DNA of 22,265 nucleotides from Lachnospiraceae bacterium (GCA_017621115.1 JAGATU010000055.1:1-22265); one strand, 5' to 3'; numbered from the stretch's first letter, positions 5,852-14,776 are shown. Notes: generated by a model not told the origin, from the sequence alone. Numbers and translations are program-made.

Positions 5852-7972
5852 TTATAATGTAATATCCATCTTAACAGGAGTCTTACCTGTAAGTGCGATA
5901 CTCTTTGTATCCGGCTGGCTTGTTCCCACATACATAGTAAACTTAGAACCATCCATAATACGTTCGCCTGCTTCATCCACAACTGTAAATGCAAGGCGTT
6001 TTACAGGAATTTCAACGGCTACTTCACTGCCTGCTGCCACGAAAACTCTCTTGAATCCGCATAATGCAGGATTAGGAACTGCCATAGCAGAATCCTCATT
6101 CTTTAAATAAACCTGAACTACTTCATCAGTGTCCACATTACTGTTATTCTTAAGAACAGCTTTTACAGTGCATACTGTATCGGTATTCTGTGAAGCCGCC
6201 TTATCATAAGCAGAAACTTCTGCAGAAGTAACATCTACATCCGCATAAGTAAGACCGAATCCGAACGGATACTGTGCTTCATAATCCATATAACGGTAGG
6301 TTCTGCCTGCCATAGAGTAATCCGTAAATTCAGGCATCTTGTCTAAGTCATCATAGAATGTAACAGGAAGCTTACCGGATGGAGAAACCTCACCAAATAA
6401 TAACTTCGCAATACTTCTACCGCCTCTTGCTCCCGGATACCATGTCTGCAAAATCGCATTGTAATGTTCATTTGCAAAACGTAAATCCATGGAACTTCCT
6501 GTCATCATAAGCATGATAACCGGCTTACCTGTCTCGGCAATTGCTTCAAGCAGTCTCTGCTGTGACTGTGGAAGTAATAAGGATTCCTTATCACCGGATG
6601 CATAGGAGTTACCTGTATCTCCTTCTTCACCTTCGAGCGTCTCATCAAGACCAACAACCAAAACAACAATATCACTGTGTTCTGCAACAATCTTTGCTTC
6701 TGCAAGTCTGTCACCAACAACAGCAAGCGGTTCTGTCTTATCTTCAAACAAATGACATCCTTCTGAATAAAGAACACGGATATCCTTGCCTGCCATTTCC
6801 TGGATACCTTCCAAAACAGTTACATATTCGGAAGATGTTCCGTGATAGTTACCTACTAAAACTGCTCTGCTGTTCGCATTAGGACCAACTACACCAATTG
6901 TCTTAACCTTATCTTTATTAATCGGCAAAATACCGTCATTCTTTAAAAGAACCGGGCTCTTTAATGTAACCTTATCTGCCAAAGCAAGATGTTCATCACA
7001 TTCCACTACTTCGTATGGAATGGAATCAAGTTCTGTTTCATCAAATAAACCGAGCATAAATCTTGTTGTAAACAAACGAACTGCTGCTTCTGTAATAGTT
7101 TCTTCCGTAACAAGACCCTGCTCATAGGCATTCATCATATGAAGATATGTATTACCACAGTTCAAATCACAACCCATGTTAACTGCAAGTGCAGCTGACT
7201 CTGCCGGAGTCTTGGTTACCATATGATTCTCATGGAAATCTCTTACTGCCCAACAGTCAGATACGAAGTGACCTTCAAATCCCCATTTGCCACGAAGCAA
7301 ATCAACCATTAATGCCTTACTTCCGCAACATGGTTCTCCATTTGTACGGTTATAAGCACCCATAACTGCTTCTACGCCGGCTTCTTTTACCAATGCTTCA
7401 AATGCAGGAAGATAAGTATCTCCCATATCCTTGGCAGTTGCCTGCGCATCAAATTCGTGACGGATGGCTTCCGGACCGGAATGTACTGCAAAATGCTTAG
7501 CACATCCTGCAACCTTCATATATTCTCCATCACCCTGAAGTCCTTCTACAAATGCCACACCAAGGCGGGATGTCAAATACGGATCTTCACCATATGTCTC
7601 ATGTCCGCGTCCCCATCTCGGATCACGGAAAATATTAACATTCGGTGACCAGTAGGTTAAACCCTTATAAATATCTCTGTCACCATGCTTGGAGTATTCG
7701 TTATATTTTGCACGGCCTTCCTTTGCTACAACTTTTGCAACCTCGGAAACCGTTTCATCATCAAACATAGCTGCCTGACCGATGGACTGTGCAAACACTG
7801 TTGCGATACCTGCTCTTGCAACACCATGAATTCCTTCGCCCCACCAGTTATAGGCCGGAACATTTAATCTTTCAATAGCCGGTGCATCGTACTTTAACTG
7901 GCTCGCTTTCTCCTCTACGGTCATCTGTGCAACCAATTCTTCTGCTCTTTTACGTGCTGTCTCTCTGTTCAT
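5852..7972 (-). CDS. GH3-family beta-glycosidase (beta-xylosidase/beta-glucosidase type)
   Basis: A 706-residue glycoside hydrolase family 3 enzyme releasing terminal beta-linked sugars from oligosaccharides. Order of parts: an N-terminal TIM barrel (about 1-310) with NWWGEGIHGVAR (42-53), DPRWGRGHETYGEDPYL (117-133), KHF (159-161) and SDCWAV (238-243), where Asp239 is the expected nucleophile; an alpha/beta sandwich (about 340-560) with VLLKNDG (341-347) and LEGEEGD (446-452), whose Glu447/Glu449 are acid/base candidates; and a C-terminal Fn3-like domain (about 610-690). The SDC form and the early GEGIHGVAR resemble beta-xylosidase-type members, but substrate cannot be fixed from sequence. 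There is no signal peptide, so it acts in the cytoplasm on imported sugars. The ATG at 7970-7972 follows an AAAGGTAG site. It diverges from an AraC gene that probably controls it; MATE follows. Confidence 0.93.
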   Translation of the reverse strand: MNRETARKRAEELVAQMTVEEKASQLKYDAPAIERLNVPAYNWWGEGIHGVARAGIATVFAQSIGQAAMFDDETVSEVAKVVAKEGRAKYNEYSKHGDRDIYKGLTYWSPNVNIFRDPRWGRGHETYGEDPYLTSRLGVAFVEGLQGDGEYMKVAGCAKHFAVHSGPEAIRHEFDAQATAKDMGDTYLPAFEALVKEAGVEAVMGAYNRTNGEPCCGSKALMVDLLRGKWGFEGHFVSDCWAVRDFHENHMVTKTPAESAALAVNMGCDLNCGNTYLHMMNAYEQGLVTEETITEAAVRLFTTRFMLGLFDETELDSIPYEVVECDEHLALADKVTLKSPVLLKNDGILPINKDKVKTIGVVGPNANSRAVLVGNYHGTSSEYVTVLEGIQEMAGKDIRVLYSEGCHLFEDKTEPLAVVGDRLAEAKIVAEHSDIVVLVVGLDETLEGEEGDTGNSYASGDKESLLLPQSQQRLLEAIAETGKPVIMLMMTGSSMDLRFANEHYNAILQTWYPGARGGRSIAKLLFGEVSPSGKLPVTFYDDLDKMPEFTDYSMAGRTYRYMDYEAQYPFGFGLTYADVDVTSAEVSAYDKAASQNTDTVCTVKAVLKNNSNVDTDEVVQVYLKNEDSAMAVPNPALCGFKRVFVAAGSEVAVEIPVKRLAFTVVDEAGERIMDGSKFTMYVGTSQPDTKSIALTGKTPVKMDITL

Positions 7973-8238
7973 TGTGTAAACTACCTTTCTTCTAAGAAAT
8001 ATGCAGACTATATGGTCCGACTATAAACTGCCCATTATCAGACTCTACACTCTGTTATAAGATAACATATATATATATAAATAATCATTCCAATAGTTGC
8101 GTTGTAATTGGCTGTTTTTGCTAAAAATTGCTCCAATATTTACTTTTTGCTCTCATATTGGTATAATTCAACGTAAATAGCACATTTCATCATTCCATTT
8201 AGATGGTTATTGCGTGTCAAAAAGGAGTCATTTTCACT
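7973..8238. promoter_or_regulatory. Divergent regulatory region between GH3 and AraC genes
   Basis: A 266-bp AT-rich intergenic region serving both directions. It contains two inverted-repeat pairs: CCAAT (8090-8094) with ATTGG (8107-8111), and CCAATAT (8133-8139) with ATATTGG (8155-8161). TTGCT direct repeats start at 8118, 8128 and 8147. The second inverted repeat coincides with the AraC promoter. A weak minus-strand TTGGAA (8093-8088) followed by an AT-rich -10 may drive the GH3 gene. Operator function is inferred. Confidence 0.5.
8139..8167 (+). promoter_or_regulatory. Promoter of the AraC regulator gene
   Basis: TTTACT (8139-8144) and TATAAT (8162-8167) have 17-bp spacing, with a TG at 8159-8160 giving an extended -10. 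The leader to the ATG at 8239 is about 65 nt. Confidence 0.7.
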
Positions 8239-9111
8239 ATGATTGAAAACTTAAAAGGCATCTACGAAACAGTTAATTTTAAAGAAAATGCATCTTTCCG
8301 TTTATATTTGAATGATGAGCCGGAAAATTATCCTACACATTGGCACAATATTCTTGAGATTATTATGCCCTTAGAAAATGCATATACCGTTAACAGTTGT
8401 AATCGCGACATTGTACTGAATGAAAATGACATCATTTTTATCTGGCCATGTTGCATTCATACCCTTTTTGCTCCTGAACATGGTAAACGGCTTATTTTTC
8501 AGGCTGACATAAGTGTTCTTAACCAGATTAAGCAGATGGTACTATTGCATACCCAGCTTACTCCGCTGACCATTGTAACCCCGGATAATTACCCGGACGC
8601 ACATCCGCTCATACAAAAATATCTGATGGAAATCATCTCAGAATATGAGAAAGATTCTCCTTATATTGATTTATCCATTTATGGCAAGATTCTTGAGATT
8701 TTGTCTCTCCTTGCCCAAAATACAAATGAAATGACCGAGCAGTTTAATGTGGCAGCCAATAAGCAGCAGGAATACACCGAAAAATTCATGTACATATGCG
8801 AATACATCCGCCAGCACTGTTCCGAAGACCTGTGTCTGGATGATGTAGCGGCACTTGCCGGTTTTAGCAAATATCATTTTTCCAGATTGTTCAAGCAGTT
8901 TACCGGCGTTTCATTTTATAAATATTTGAACCAGCAAAGAATTTCATTTGCTGAAAAACAGTTGGCCGATGCCAACAACTCCATTACCGATGTTGCCATC
9001 AATTCCGGTTTTTCCAGCATGTCTTCTTTTATACGTATGTTCAAATTAATCAAAAATTGTACTCCGACGGAATTCCGTAATATGCACAACGGAACATTCC
9101 GTAAAATATAA
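8239..9111 (+). CDS. AraC-family transcriptional regulator
   Basis: A 290-residue regulator. The N-terminal part (about 10-130) looks like an AraC-type cupin sugar-sensing domain, with HWHNILEIIMPLENAY and a later HTLFAPEHG stretch. The C-terminal about 100 residues hold two HTH motifs: LDDVAALAGFSKYHFSRLFK, then ITDVAINSGFSSMSSFIRMF, ending in the family signature CTPTEFR. The frame opens at 8203, but AAAAGGAG at 8219-8226 places the real start at the ATG 8239-8241 (MIENLKGIY). It is transcribed away from the GH3 gene and precedes the esterase gene by 64 bp on the same strand. It most likely activates both in response to an oligosaccharide. The effector is unknown. Confidence 0.92.
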   Translation: MIENLKGIYETVNFKENASFRLYLNDEPENYPTHWHNILEIIMPLENAYTVNSCNRDIVLNENDIIFIWPCCIHTLFAPEHGKRLIFQADISVLNQIKQMVLLHTQLTPLTIVTPDNYPDAHPLIQKYLMEIISEYEKDSPYIDLSIYGKILEILSLLAQNTNEMTEQFNVAANKQQEYTEKFMYICEYIRQHCSEDLCLDDVAALAGFSKYHFSRLFKQFTGVSFYKYLNQQRISFAEKQLADANNSITDVAINSGFSSMSSFIRMFKLIKNCTPTEFRNMHNGTFRKI

Positions 9112-9175
9112 CTAACAAAATAATTTTTGTGATGCAATGTTTTATACTGTAAATAAAAAAACATGGGAGGCTTCT

Positions 9176-10684
9176 ATGAATACAATATCTTTATTCCCAA
9201 TTTTCCAATCCGGAATGGTAATCCAACGCGACAAACCGGTTCGCATTTGGGGAAATGCCCCGACAGGAAGCATTGTCACCGTTTCGTTGAATACATATAG
9301 CGTTGATACAACTGCAGATGAACAGGGCAATTTTATCGCCACACTTCCGGCCATGCAGGCAGCCACCGGTTATACTCTCACCGCATCCTGCCATGCAGAA
9401 GGAACTCAGCCTGTTATTTTATCCGATATCTGCATCGGCGATGTCTGGCTGGCAGGCGGTCAGTCAAATATGGAGTTTTTCCTGCGCTATGAAAAAGATT
9501 GGGATACTGTCAAAAATTACGAAGTCAATCCTTTAATCCGCGTATATAATGTTCCACAGACCGCATTTGAGGGACATCGTAAACCATATCCGGGATACGG
9601 TCGCTGGATGCAGTCAGATGACTCTGATTTTGAAACTTTCTCGGCTCCGGCTTATTCTTTTGCGCGTACCGTGCAACCGGAAGTCGGCGTTCCAATCGGA
9701 ATTATCGGATGCAATTGGGGTGGTACCACCGCTACTGCCTGGTTGGATGAGTCCCTACTTACCAAAGAACCGTTAAACATCTATTTAAAAGAATACGAAG
9801 ATGCCTGTGCATTATATTCAGAAGAAGAGATGACGCGTATCTCCCTTGATGCATGGGAGTTCGAAGATTCGCCACAGCATGATATGGATTTCCGCCCTCT
9901 TTTATACGGACGTGATTATGAATGGCAGAAACAATATATGAAAGAGCATGACGGCGAGCCGGTTATTCCCATGGGTCCCTATAATATCAACCGCCCGGGC
10001 GGACTCTATCATTTGATGTTGGAACCATTGACTGCATTTGCTATCAAGGGCGCCATCTGGTACCAGGGCGAATCCGATGCCGGACATCCCGATATGTATG
10101 ACGAATTATTAAGCACCTTAATCGGTGCATGGCGCGAAAAATGGAACGATGAATTTCCATTCTATTTTGTTCAGCTGGCTCCTTTCGGTATCTGGCTCGG
10201 TTGCGACTCGGTCAATTATGAAATTGTCAGAGACAAGCAGGAAAAAGTCAGCCTCACAGTTCCAAATACCGGTATGGCAAGCATTATGGATATCGGTGCT
10301 TACGAAGACATCCATCCGAAACAGAAAATGGAAGTCGGCAGACGTCTGGGACTTCTTGCTCTTGGCAAGACATACGGCAAAGACATCCTCTGCGAGTCAC
10401 CACGCATGATAAAAGCTGATAGAAACGGTAATGTCATCACTCTGGAATTCAACAATTGTGATACGCTTACTTTTGGAGAAGGCAATAATGATTTTTCAGT
10501 TATACAGAGCGATACGGAAAAAGATATCCTCGACATTTCTGTTTCCGGTAACCGCATCCTGCTTACAACTACGGATATAGAAGACGGCCCTCTTACTGTT
10601 TCTCTTGCTTACAAGGGATACGCCGAGATTCATATTTACAACGAAGCCGGTTTGCCGGTTTGTCCGTTTAAAATCACTTTATAA
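9176..10684 (+). CDS. SASA-type carbohydrate O-acetylesterase (sialate O-acetylesterase-like)
   Basis: A 502-residue SGNH-fold esterase of the sialate O-acetylesterase family, removing O-acetyl groups from sugars. An N-terminal beta-sandwich (about 1-85, with FQSGMVIQRDKPVRIWG) precedes the catalytic domain. That domain has GGQSNME (94-100, nucleophile Ser97), GCNWGGT (178-184, oxyanion region), WYQGESD (295-301) and DIHP (378-381, Asp/His of the triad). The chosen ATG (9176) follows GGGAGG at 9165-9170; the earlier in-frame ATG at 9137 lacks such a site. There is no signal peptide, so it is cytoplasmic. Its partners are a GH3 glycosidase and an AraC regulator. No sialic-acid catabolic gene is nearby, so deacetylation of plant xylan- or mannan-type oligosaccharides is more likely than sialate. 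That substrate choice is inference. Confidence 0.88.
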   Translation: MNTISLFPIFQSGMVIQRDKPVRIWGNAPTGSIVTVSLNTYSVDTTADEQGNFIATLPAMQAATGYTLTASCHAEGTQPVILSDICIGDVWLAGGQSNMEFFLRYEKDWDTVKNYEVNPLIRVYNVPQTAFEGHRKPYPGYGRWMQSDDSDFETFSAPAYSFARTVQPEVGVPIGIIGCNWGGTTATAWLDESLLTKEPLNIYLKEYEDACALYSEEEMTRISLDAWEFEDSPQHDMDFRPLLYGRDYEWQKQYMKEHDGEPVIPMGPYNINRPGGLYHLMLEPLTAFAIKGAIWYQGESDAGHPDMYDELLSTLIGAWREKWNDEFPFYFVQLAPFGIWLGCDSVNYEIVRDKQEKVSLTVPNTGMASIMDIGAYEDIHPKQKMEVGRRLGLLALGKTYGKDILCESPRMIKADRNGNVITLEFNNCDTLTFGEGNNDFSVIQSDTEKDILDISVSGNRILLTTTDIEDGPLTVSLAYKGYAEIHIYNEAGLPVCPFKITL

Positions 10685-10697
10685 ATTATATGTATGA

Positions 10698-10735
10698 AAG
10701 ACCGGTTGCTGTAATGGCGGCCGGTCTTATTTTTA
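10698..10735 (+). terminator. Terminator of the esterase gene
   Basis: AAGACCGG (10698-10705) pairs with CCGGTCTT (10721-10728), extended by four inner pairs including two G-T, followed by ATTTTT. It may weakly serve dprA from the other side, as the genes converge here. Confidence 0.88.
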
Positions 10736-10754
10736 CCCCTTTGCACAATAATAC

Positions 10755-11894
10755 TTAGCTCCTTGTATAATAACCTGCCCCTGCCTGCTTTGCCAGATTC
10801 TTCATACAAAGCTGGATTAACGCCACACTCACCTGTGCAATCGGGTACTGCTTTCTGCTCTCCGCATCCAGGCTTTCATAAATGGACGTTAGGGACAACG
10901 GTTTATAATCAAGCACCGCCACCACTGCTTTTTCCAATAGGGAAAGTTTCTTTCCCTGCTCCGTATCCGGTTCGCTGTTACTTTTTCCCGGCACAAATTC
11001 CTTTAAACTTCTCCTGTTATATTTTACGGATAAATCCATAAGTTCCTCCTTAAACTCCTTAACCGTAGGCAAAATATATGCCCCCTGTGCTATCAGACGG
11101 TTGCATCCCACACTCAATGCATCATCCACTCTTCCCGGAAGTACCCATATCTCCTTCCCCTGTTCCAATGCCATGTCCACGGTAATTAATGTGCCGCTTT
11201 TTTCCCTTGCCTCCATTACCAGCAAAATATCTCCCAATGCACTGATAATGCGGTTTCTGAGCGGAAACAAACCGGCTTCCGGCTGTGTTCCCGGAAAATA
11301 TTCGCTGATAATTCCTCCGCACTGCGGAATCTGTTCATATAAACGGATATGTTCTTCCGGATAACAGATATCCACCCCACAGCCCAATACCGCATAAGTC
11401 TTTGAACCGTTTGTGATTGCTGTTTTCTGCGCAATTCCATCGATTCCTCTTGCCATGCCGCTTATAACCGGCACGCCCATACCGGCAATCATTTTACAGA
11501 ATTCCTTCGTCTGTTTTTCCCCATAATAAGAATGCTTTCTGGTTCCCACAACCGAAACCGTCAACACATCTTCTTCCGGCAGACTGCCTTTGACAAACAG
11601 GCCCATCGGGATATCCGCTGTCTTTAGCAACCGTTTCGGATATTCCTTATCAAAGACGCTGTAATACCGGATTCCCTTTTTCTCCAATTCCATCAGTTCC
11701 TGCTTAGGATTCTTTTTCTCCCTGCCATCCAAAAACAATCTGCACTGCGCAGGCTTTAATAATTTTGTCAGTTCACTCTCAGGAGCATGGTATACGGCCT
11801 GTACATTGCCAAAATACTCCATCAGGTTTCCCACCGTCTTTTTCCCTATACCCTGTAGGGAATGCAGAAAAAACATAACCTCTCTATTGTTCAT
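10755..11894 (-). CDS. dprA: DNA-processing protein DprA (Smf)
   Basis: A 379-residue DprA. It binds incoming single-stranded DNA and loads RecA during transformation. An N-terminal SAM/HhH-like segment (about 1-70, LQGIGKKTVGNLMEYFG) precedes the Rossmann-fold core: SVVGTRKHS (114-122), SGMARGID (145-152), GCGVDICYPEEH (171-182), FPLRNRIISALG (210-221) and EKSGTLITVDMALEQG (231-246). A C-terminal winged-helix part starts near residue 320. An in-frame ATG at 11969 exists, but the ATG at 11892-11894 (MNNREVMFF) is chosen: it gives normal length, follows GGAAGGGATG and overlaps the comM stop by 11 nt, indicating translational coupling. Linked to comM and, farther upstream, pilT on the same strand. 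Confidence 0.95.
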   Translation of the reverse strand: MNNREVMFFLHSLQGIGKKTVGNLMEYFGNVQAVYHAPESELTKLLKPAQCRLFLDGREKKNPKQELMELEKKGIRYYSVFDKEYPKRLLKTADIPMGLFVKGSLPEEDVLTVSVVGTRKHSYYGEKQTKEFCKMIAGMGVPVISGMARGIDGIAQKTAITNGSKTYAVLGCGVDICYPEEHIRLYEQIPQCGGIISEYFPGTQPEAGLFPLRNRIISALGDILLVMEAREKSGTLITVDMALEQGKEIWVLPGRVDDALSVGCNRLIAQGAYILPTVKEFKEELMDLSVKYNRRSLKEFVPGKSNSEPDTEQGKKLSLLEKAVVAVLDYKPLSLTSIYESLDAESRKQYPIAQVSVALIQLCMKNLAKQAGAGYYTRS

Positions 11895-13425
11895 CTGCCC
11901 ACATCCCTTCCTGCGTCCGGTAACAGACTGCTTCTGCCAAATGCTGCGTCCTGATTTTATCCGACTCATCCAAATCCGCTATGGTCCTGGCCACCTTCAA
12001 TGTCTTATGGTACGAGCGGGCGCTCAGATTCATATGATAGAACACTTCCTCCATATATTTCTGCTCCTCTTTTCCTAACGCGCAGTATTTCTTAATCTCC
12101 CTGGCACCGATATCCGAATTGAATTTGAGTTTACTTCCTACAAAACGTTTTTCCTGCCTTGCCCTTGCCCGCATAACAAGTCTTCGCATATCAGCACTGT
12201 TCATATTCCCTCTTTTTGCATTCAAATCTTTAATATCCACCATTTCTGCCGTAACATTTAAATCAATCCTATCGCGGATCGGTCCTGATATTTTGTTCTG
12301 GTAACGACGTATCTCTTTTTCACTGCACCTGCATCTGGTCTTGTCCGGATAATATCCGCAGGGACAGGGATTACTGGCTGCTACCAGCATAAAATTAGCA
12401 GGATAAAAATAGGTCCCGTGGCTTCTGGCTATCTGGATGGTCTTCTCTTCCAGCGGCTGGCGCATAATCTCAATACACTCACGGTTAAACTCCGGTAATT
12501 CATCCAAAAATAACACGCCCCGGTGCGAAAGGCTGAAAAGTCCCGGTTTGGGAATATTGCCGCCACCCGCAAGCGCCGAAACCGTTGTTGTATGATGCGG
12601 AGCAATAAAAGGTCTGGACGTAATCAGACATCTTTTAGCATCTAAAAGCCCTGATACACTGTATATGGCAGATACCTCCAGGCTTTCCTCCATAGTCAAT
12701 GGCGGCAGAATACCGGGAATCCGCCTTGCAATCATGGTTTTACCGGCACCCGGGGCTCCGGTTACGGACATATGATGAAATCCTGCTGCTGCGATTAATG
12801 CCGCACGTTTACAGGCTTCCTGCCCTACAATATCCTCAAAATCTTCCACACCTTCATCCGCACCGGCAAACAGTTCTGACAGCTTTACCTTTTCCGGAGG
12901 TACGTCCGGATTGTCTTTTACCGTAAAATAATCCGCGACCTGTGCAAAATCCTCCACACCAATTACCTTTACCCCTTCTATTACAGCTCCTTCCGCAGCA
13001 TTTCCTTTGGGTAATATACATGTCTTTATTCCCTGACCGGCAGCCTCCTTCACAATGGGAAGCACTCCCCTTACCGGTTTAATCTCCCCATTTAGGCCCA
13101 ATTCTCCTACAATACAGACATCTCTTACATATTCCGGAGGAATATGCCCAAGCGAAACCAATATTCCTACCGCAATCGGCAAATCATATGCTGTTCCTTC
13201 TTTTCTGATATTGGCAGGAGAAATATTGACGGTAATGTGAACGGGCGGAAGCACAATCCCGCAATTTCGCAGTGCCACCCTGACTCTTTCCCTTGCTTCT
13301 TTTACCTCCGAGGACAGCATCCCCACCATATCAAATGCTGGCATTGTTTTGACAATATCCACTTCCACCTGCGTCATAATACAGCCGATTCCATGGATAC
13401 TTCCTGTTGTAACCGTTGAAAACAT
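11884..13425 (-). CDS. comM: ComM/YifB family AAA+ ATPase (Mg-chelatase-like)
   Basis: A 513-residue full-length member. In naturally transformable Gram-negatives ComM is a hexameric branch-migration helicase that extends integration of donor DNA; the role in Clostridia is inferred. Residues 1-165 form the Lon-protease-like S5 fold (VEVDIVKTMPAFDMVGM). The AAA+ core follows with Walker A GAPGAGKT (223-230), Walker B LFLDE (305-309), and a Cys cluster CPCGY...CRC (354-367) characteristic of the family, then the C-terminal Mg-chelatase helical lid. The start ATG (13423-13425) has AAGGAG about 12 nt upstream, rather far. A TATAAT on the minus strand at 13493-13488 is a possible -10 with no good -35. 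It overlaps dprA. Confidence 0.95.
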   Translation of the reverse strand: MFSTVTTGSIHGIGCIMTQVEVDIVKTMPAFDMVGMLSSEVKEARERVRVALRNCGIVLPPVHITVNISPANIRKEGTAYDLPIAVGILVSLGHIPPEYVRDVCIVGELGLNGEIKPVRGVLPIVKEAAGQGIKTCILPKGNAAEGAVIEGVKVIGVEDFAQVADYFTVKDNPDVPPEKVKLSELFAGADEGVEDFEDIVGQEACKRAALIAAAGFHHMSVTGAPGAGKTMIARRIPGILPPLTMEESLEVSAIYSVSGLLDAKRCLITSRPFIAPHHTTTVSALAGGGNIPKPGLFSLSHRGVLFLDELPEFNRECIEIMRQPLEEKTIQIARSHGTYFYPANFMLVAASNPCPCGYYPDKTRCRCSEKEIRRYQNKISGPIRDRIDLNVTAEMVDIKDLNAKRGNMNSADMRRLVMRARARQEKRFVGSKLKFNSDIGAREIKKYCALGKEEQKYMEEVFYHMNLSARSYHKTLKVARTIADLDESDKIRTQHLAEAVCYRTQEGMWADEQ

Positions 13426-13570
13426 CGTATTCTGTTACTCCTTATTCAAATGTTATTCTTGTGAAATCATCGGCGAGACGCCGTAAGATTATAGATTAGA
13501 CAGCTTTGTCTTCAGAAAACATATCATATCGCACAAATCGCAACAAGTATTTTTGATACTTTTTACCAAA

Positions 13571-13610
13571 TTCTGCGAAACCAACAAATAACATGCGTTA
13601 TATTTGTGCA
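13571..13610 (+). repeat. Palindromic interspersed repeat, copy B
   Basis: Second copy of the element at 2234-2273 (32/40 identical). Arms ACAAATAAC (13584-13592) and GTTATATTTGT (13597-13607) pair with a two-base bulge. ACTTTTTA precedes at 13558-13565. It lies in the 295-bp region between pilT and comM. Just left of it is a further small hairpin (AAGTAT / ATACTT). No gene is visible in this stretch. Confidence 0.5.
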
Positions 13611-13673
13611 CTCACGATATCTGCAGTCACAAATCACGCGCTCATATCTATCGGCATTATGCACAAAACATCT

Positions 13674-13714
13674 GTAAATAAGAAAACCGGACACTCAAAA
13701 ACAGAGTATCCGGT
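13674..13714 (-). terminator. Terminator of pilT
   Basis: On the minus strand, ACCGGA (13714-13709) and TCCGGT (13691-13686), plus an inner ACTC/GAGT helix after one mismatch, form the stem. TTTCTTATTT follows. It starts 6 nt after the pilT stop, separating pilT from comM transcription. Confidence 0.88.
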
Positions 13715-13720
13715 CCATAT

Positions 13721-14776
13721 TTAAAATAATTTCATATCCATCGCATCCGGGTCTACCGCAAACTGAACGGCAACATCTTTTGTTATCTTTCCTTCAAAGT
13801 ACAACTGCTGGATGGAATCATCCATGGTAATCATTCCCAGCTTACGGTTGGTCTGCATAACCGATGTCAACTGATGTGACTTTCCTTCACGGATTAAGTT
13901 ACGTACCGCATTGTTGGAATGCAATACTTCAAACGCCGCTACACGCCCGCTTCCGTCTGCCTTCGGAAGAAGCTGCTGTGAAATAACAGCTTCCAGTGTA
14001 TTGGCAAGCTGTACTCTTATCTGCTGCTGCTGATGAGGCGGGAAAACGTCAATTACACGGTCTACCGTACTTGCCGCACCAATGGTATGCAAAGTAGAGA
14101 GCACCAAATGACCTGTCTCAGCTGCCGTAATCGCAACCGAAATAGTCTCAAAATCACGCATCTCACCTACAAGGATTACGTCCGGATCTTCACGCAATGC
14201 CGCACGTAATGCATTTGCATAGGACTGCGAATCCAGGCCGATTTCTCTCTGATTAACAATTGACATATCATGACGGTGCAGATATTCAATCGGATCTTCC
14301 AAAGTAATAATATGAGCATCCCTGTTGTGGTTTGCCTTATCAATGATAGCTGCAAGTGTCGTTGATTTACCGCTTCCGGTAGGCCCTGTTACAAGAACCA
14401 ATCCTCGTTTGCTCTGATACAAATCAATTACCGATTCCGGCACACCAAGTGATTCCGGAGAAGGAATCTCCGAAGACACCAGACGGAATGCCAATGCAAC
14501 CGTACCACGCTGCTTAAATGCATTCACACGATAACGTCCAAGTTCCGGGATTGAATATGAAAAGTCCAATTCACCACGTTCTTCAAAACGCTCTTTCTGG
14601 GACTCAGACATAATGCTTAACAATACTTCCAAAGTATCGCCCGGCATCATACGGTCAAACGGCATGGTTTTGAGTTTGCCGTTTACACGCATCTTAGGCG
14701 GAATACCAACTGTAACATGTACGTCGGATGCTTTATTTTCCCAAGCAATCTGTAAAATCTCCTTAATCGTAACCAT
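13721..14776 (-). CDS. pilT: Type IV pilus retraction ATPase PilT
   Basis: A 351-residue PilT, the hexameric cytoplasmic ATPase that depolymerises type IV pili for twitching and DNA uptake. Motifs in order: a PAS-like N-domain (about 1-100); Walker A GPTGSGKST (131-139); Asp box ITLEDPIEYLH (157-167); Walker B ILVGEMRD (201-208); His box TGHLVLSTLHT (221-231); and the PilT-specific C-terminal motif AVRNLIREGKSHQL (290-303), which separates it from PilB-type assembly ATPases. All catalytic elements are intact. The ATG (14774-14776) has an AGAGGT site 8-9 nt upstream. No other pilus gene lies in the window; the neighbours are comM and dprA. Confidence 0.95.
   Translation of the reverse strand: MVTIKEILQIAWENKASDVHVTVGIPPKMRVNGKLKTMPFDRMMPGDTLEVLLSIMSESQKERFEERGELDFSYSIPELGRYRVNAFKQRGTVALAFRLVSSEIPSPESLGVPESVIDLYQSKRGLVLVTGPTGSGKSTTLAAIIDKANHNRDAHIITLEDPIEYLHRHDMSIVNQREIGLDSQSYANALRAALREDPDVILVGEMRDFETISVAITAAETGHLVLSTLHTIGAASTVDRVIDVFPPHQQQQIRVQLANTLEAVISQQLLPKADGSGRVAAFEVLHSNNAVRNLIREGKSHQLTSVMQTNRKLGMITMDDSIQQLYFEGKITKDVAVQFAVDPDAMDMKLF

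Noticed and set aside
5797..5994. 66-residue N-terminal extension of the MATE frame
   Set aside because: It overlaps the end of the GH3 gene and its sequence is unlike MATE proteins; the ATG at 5796 gives the normal length.
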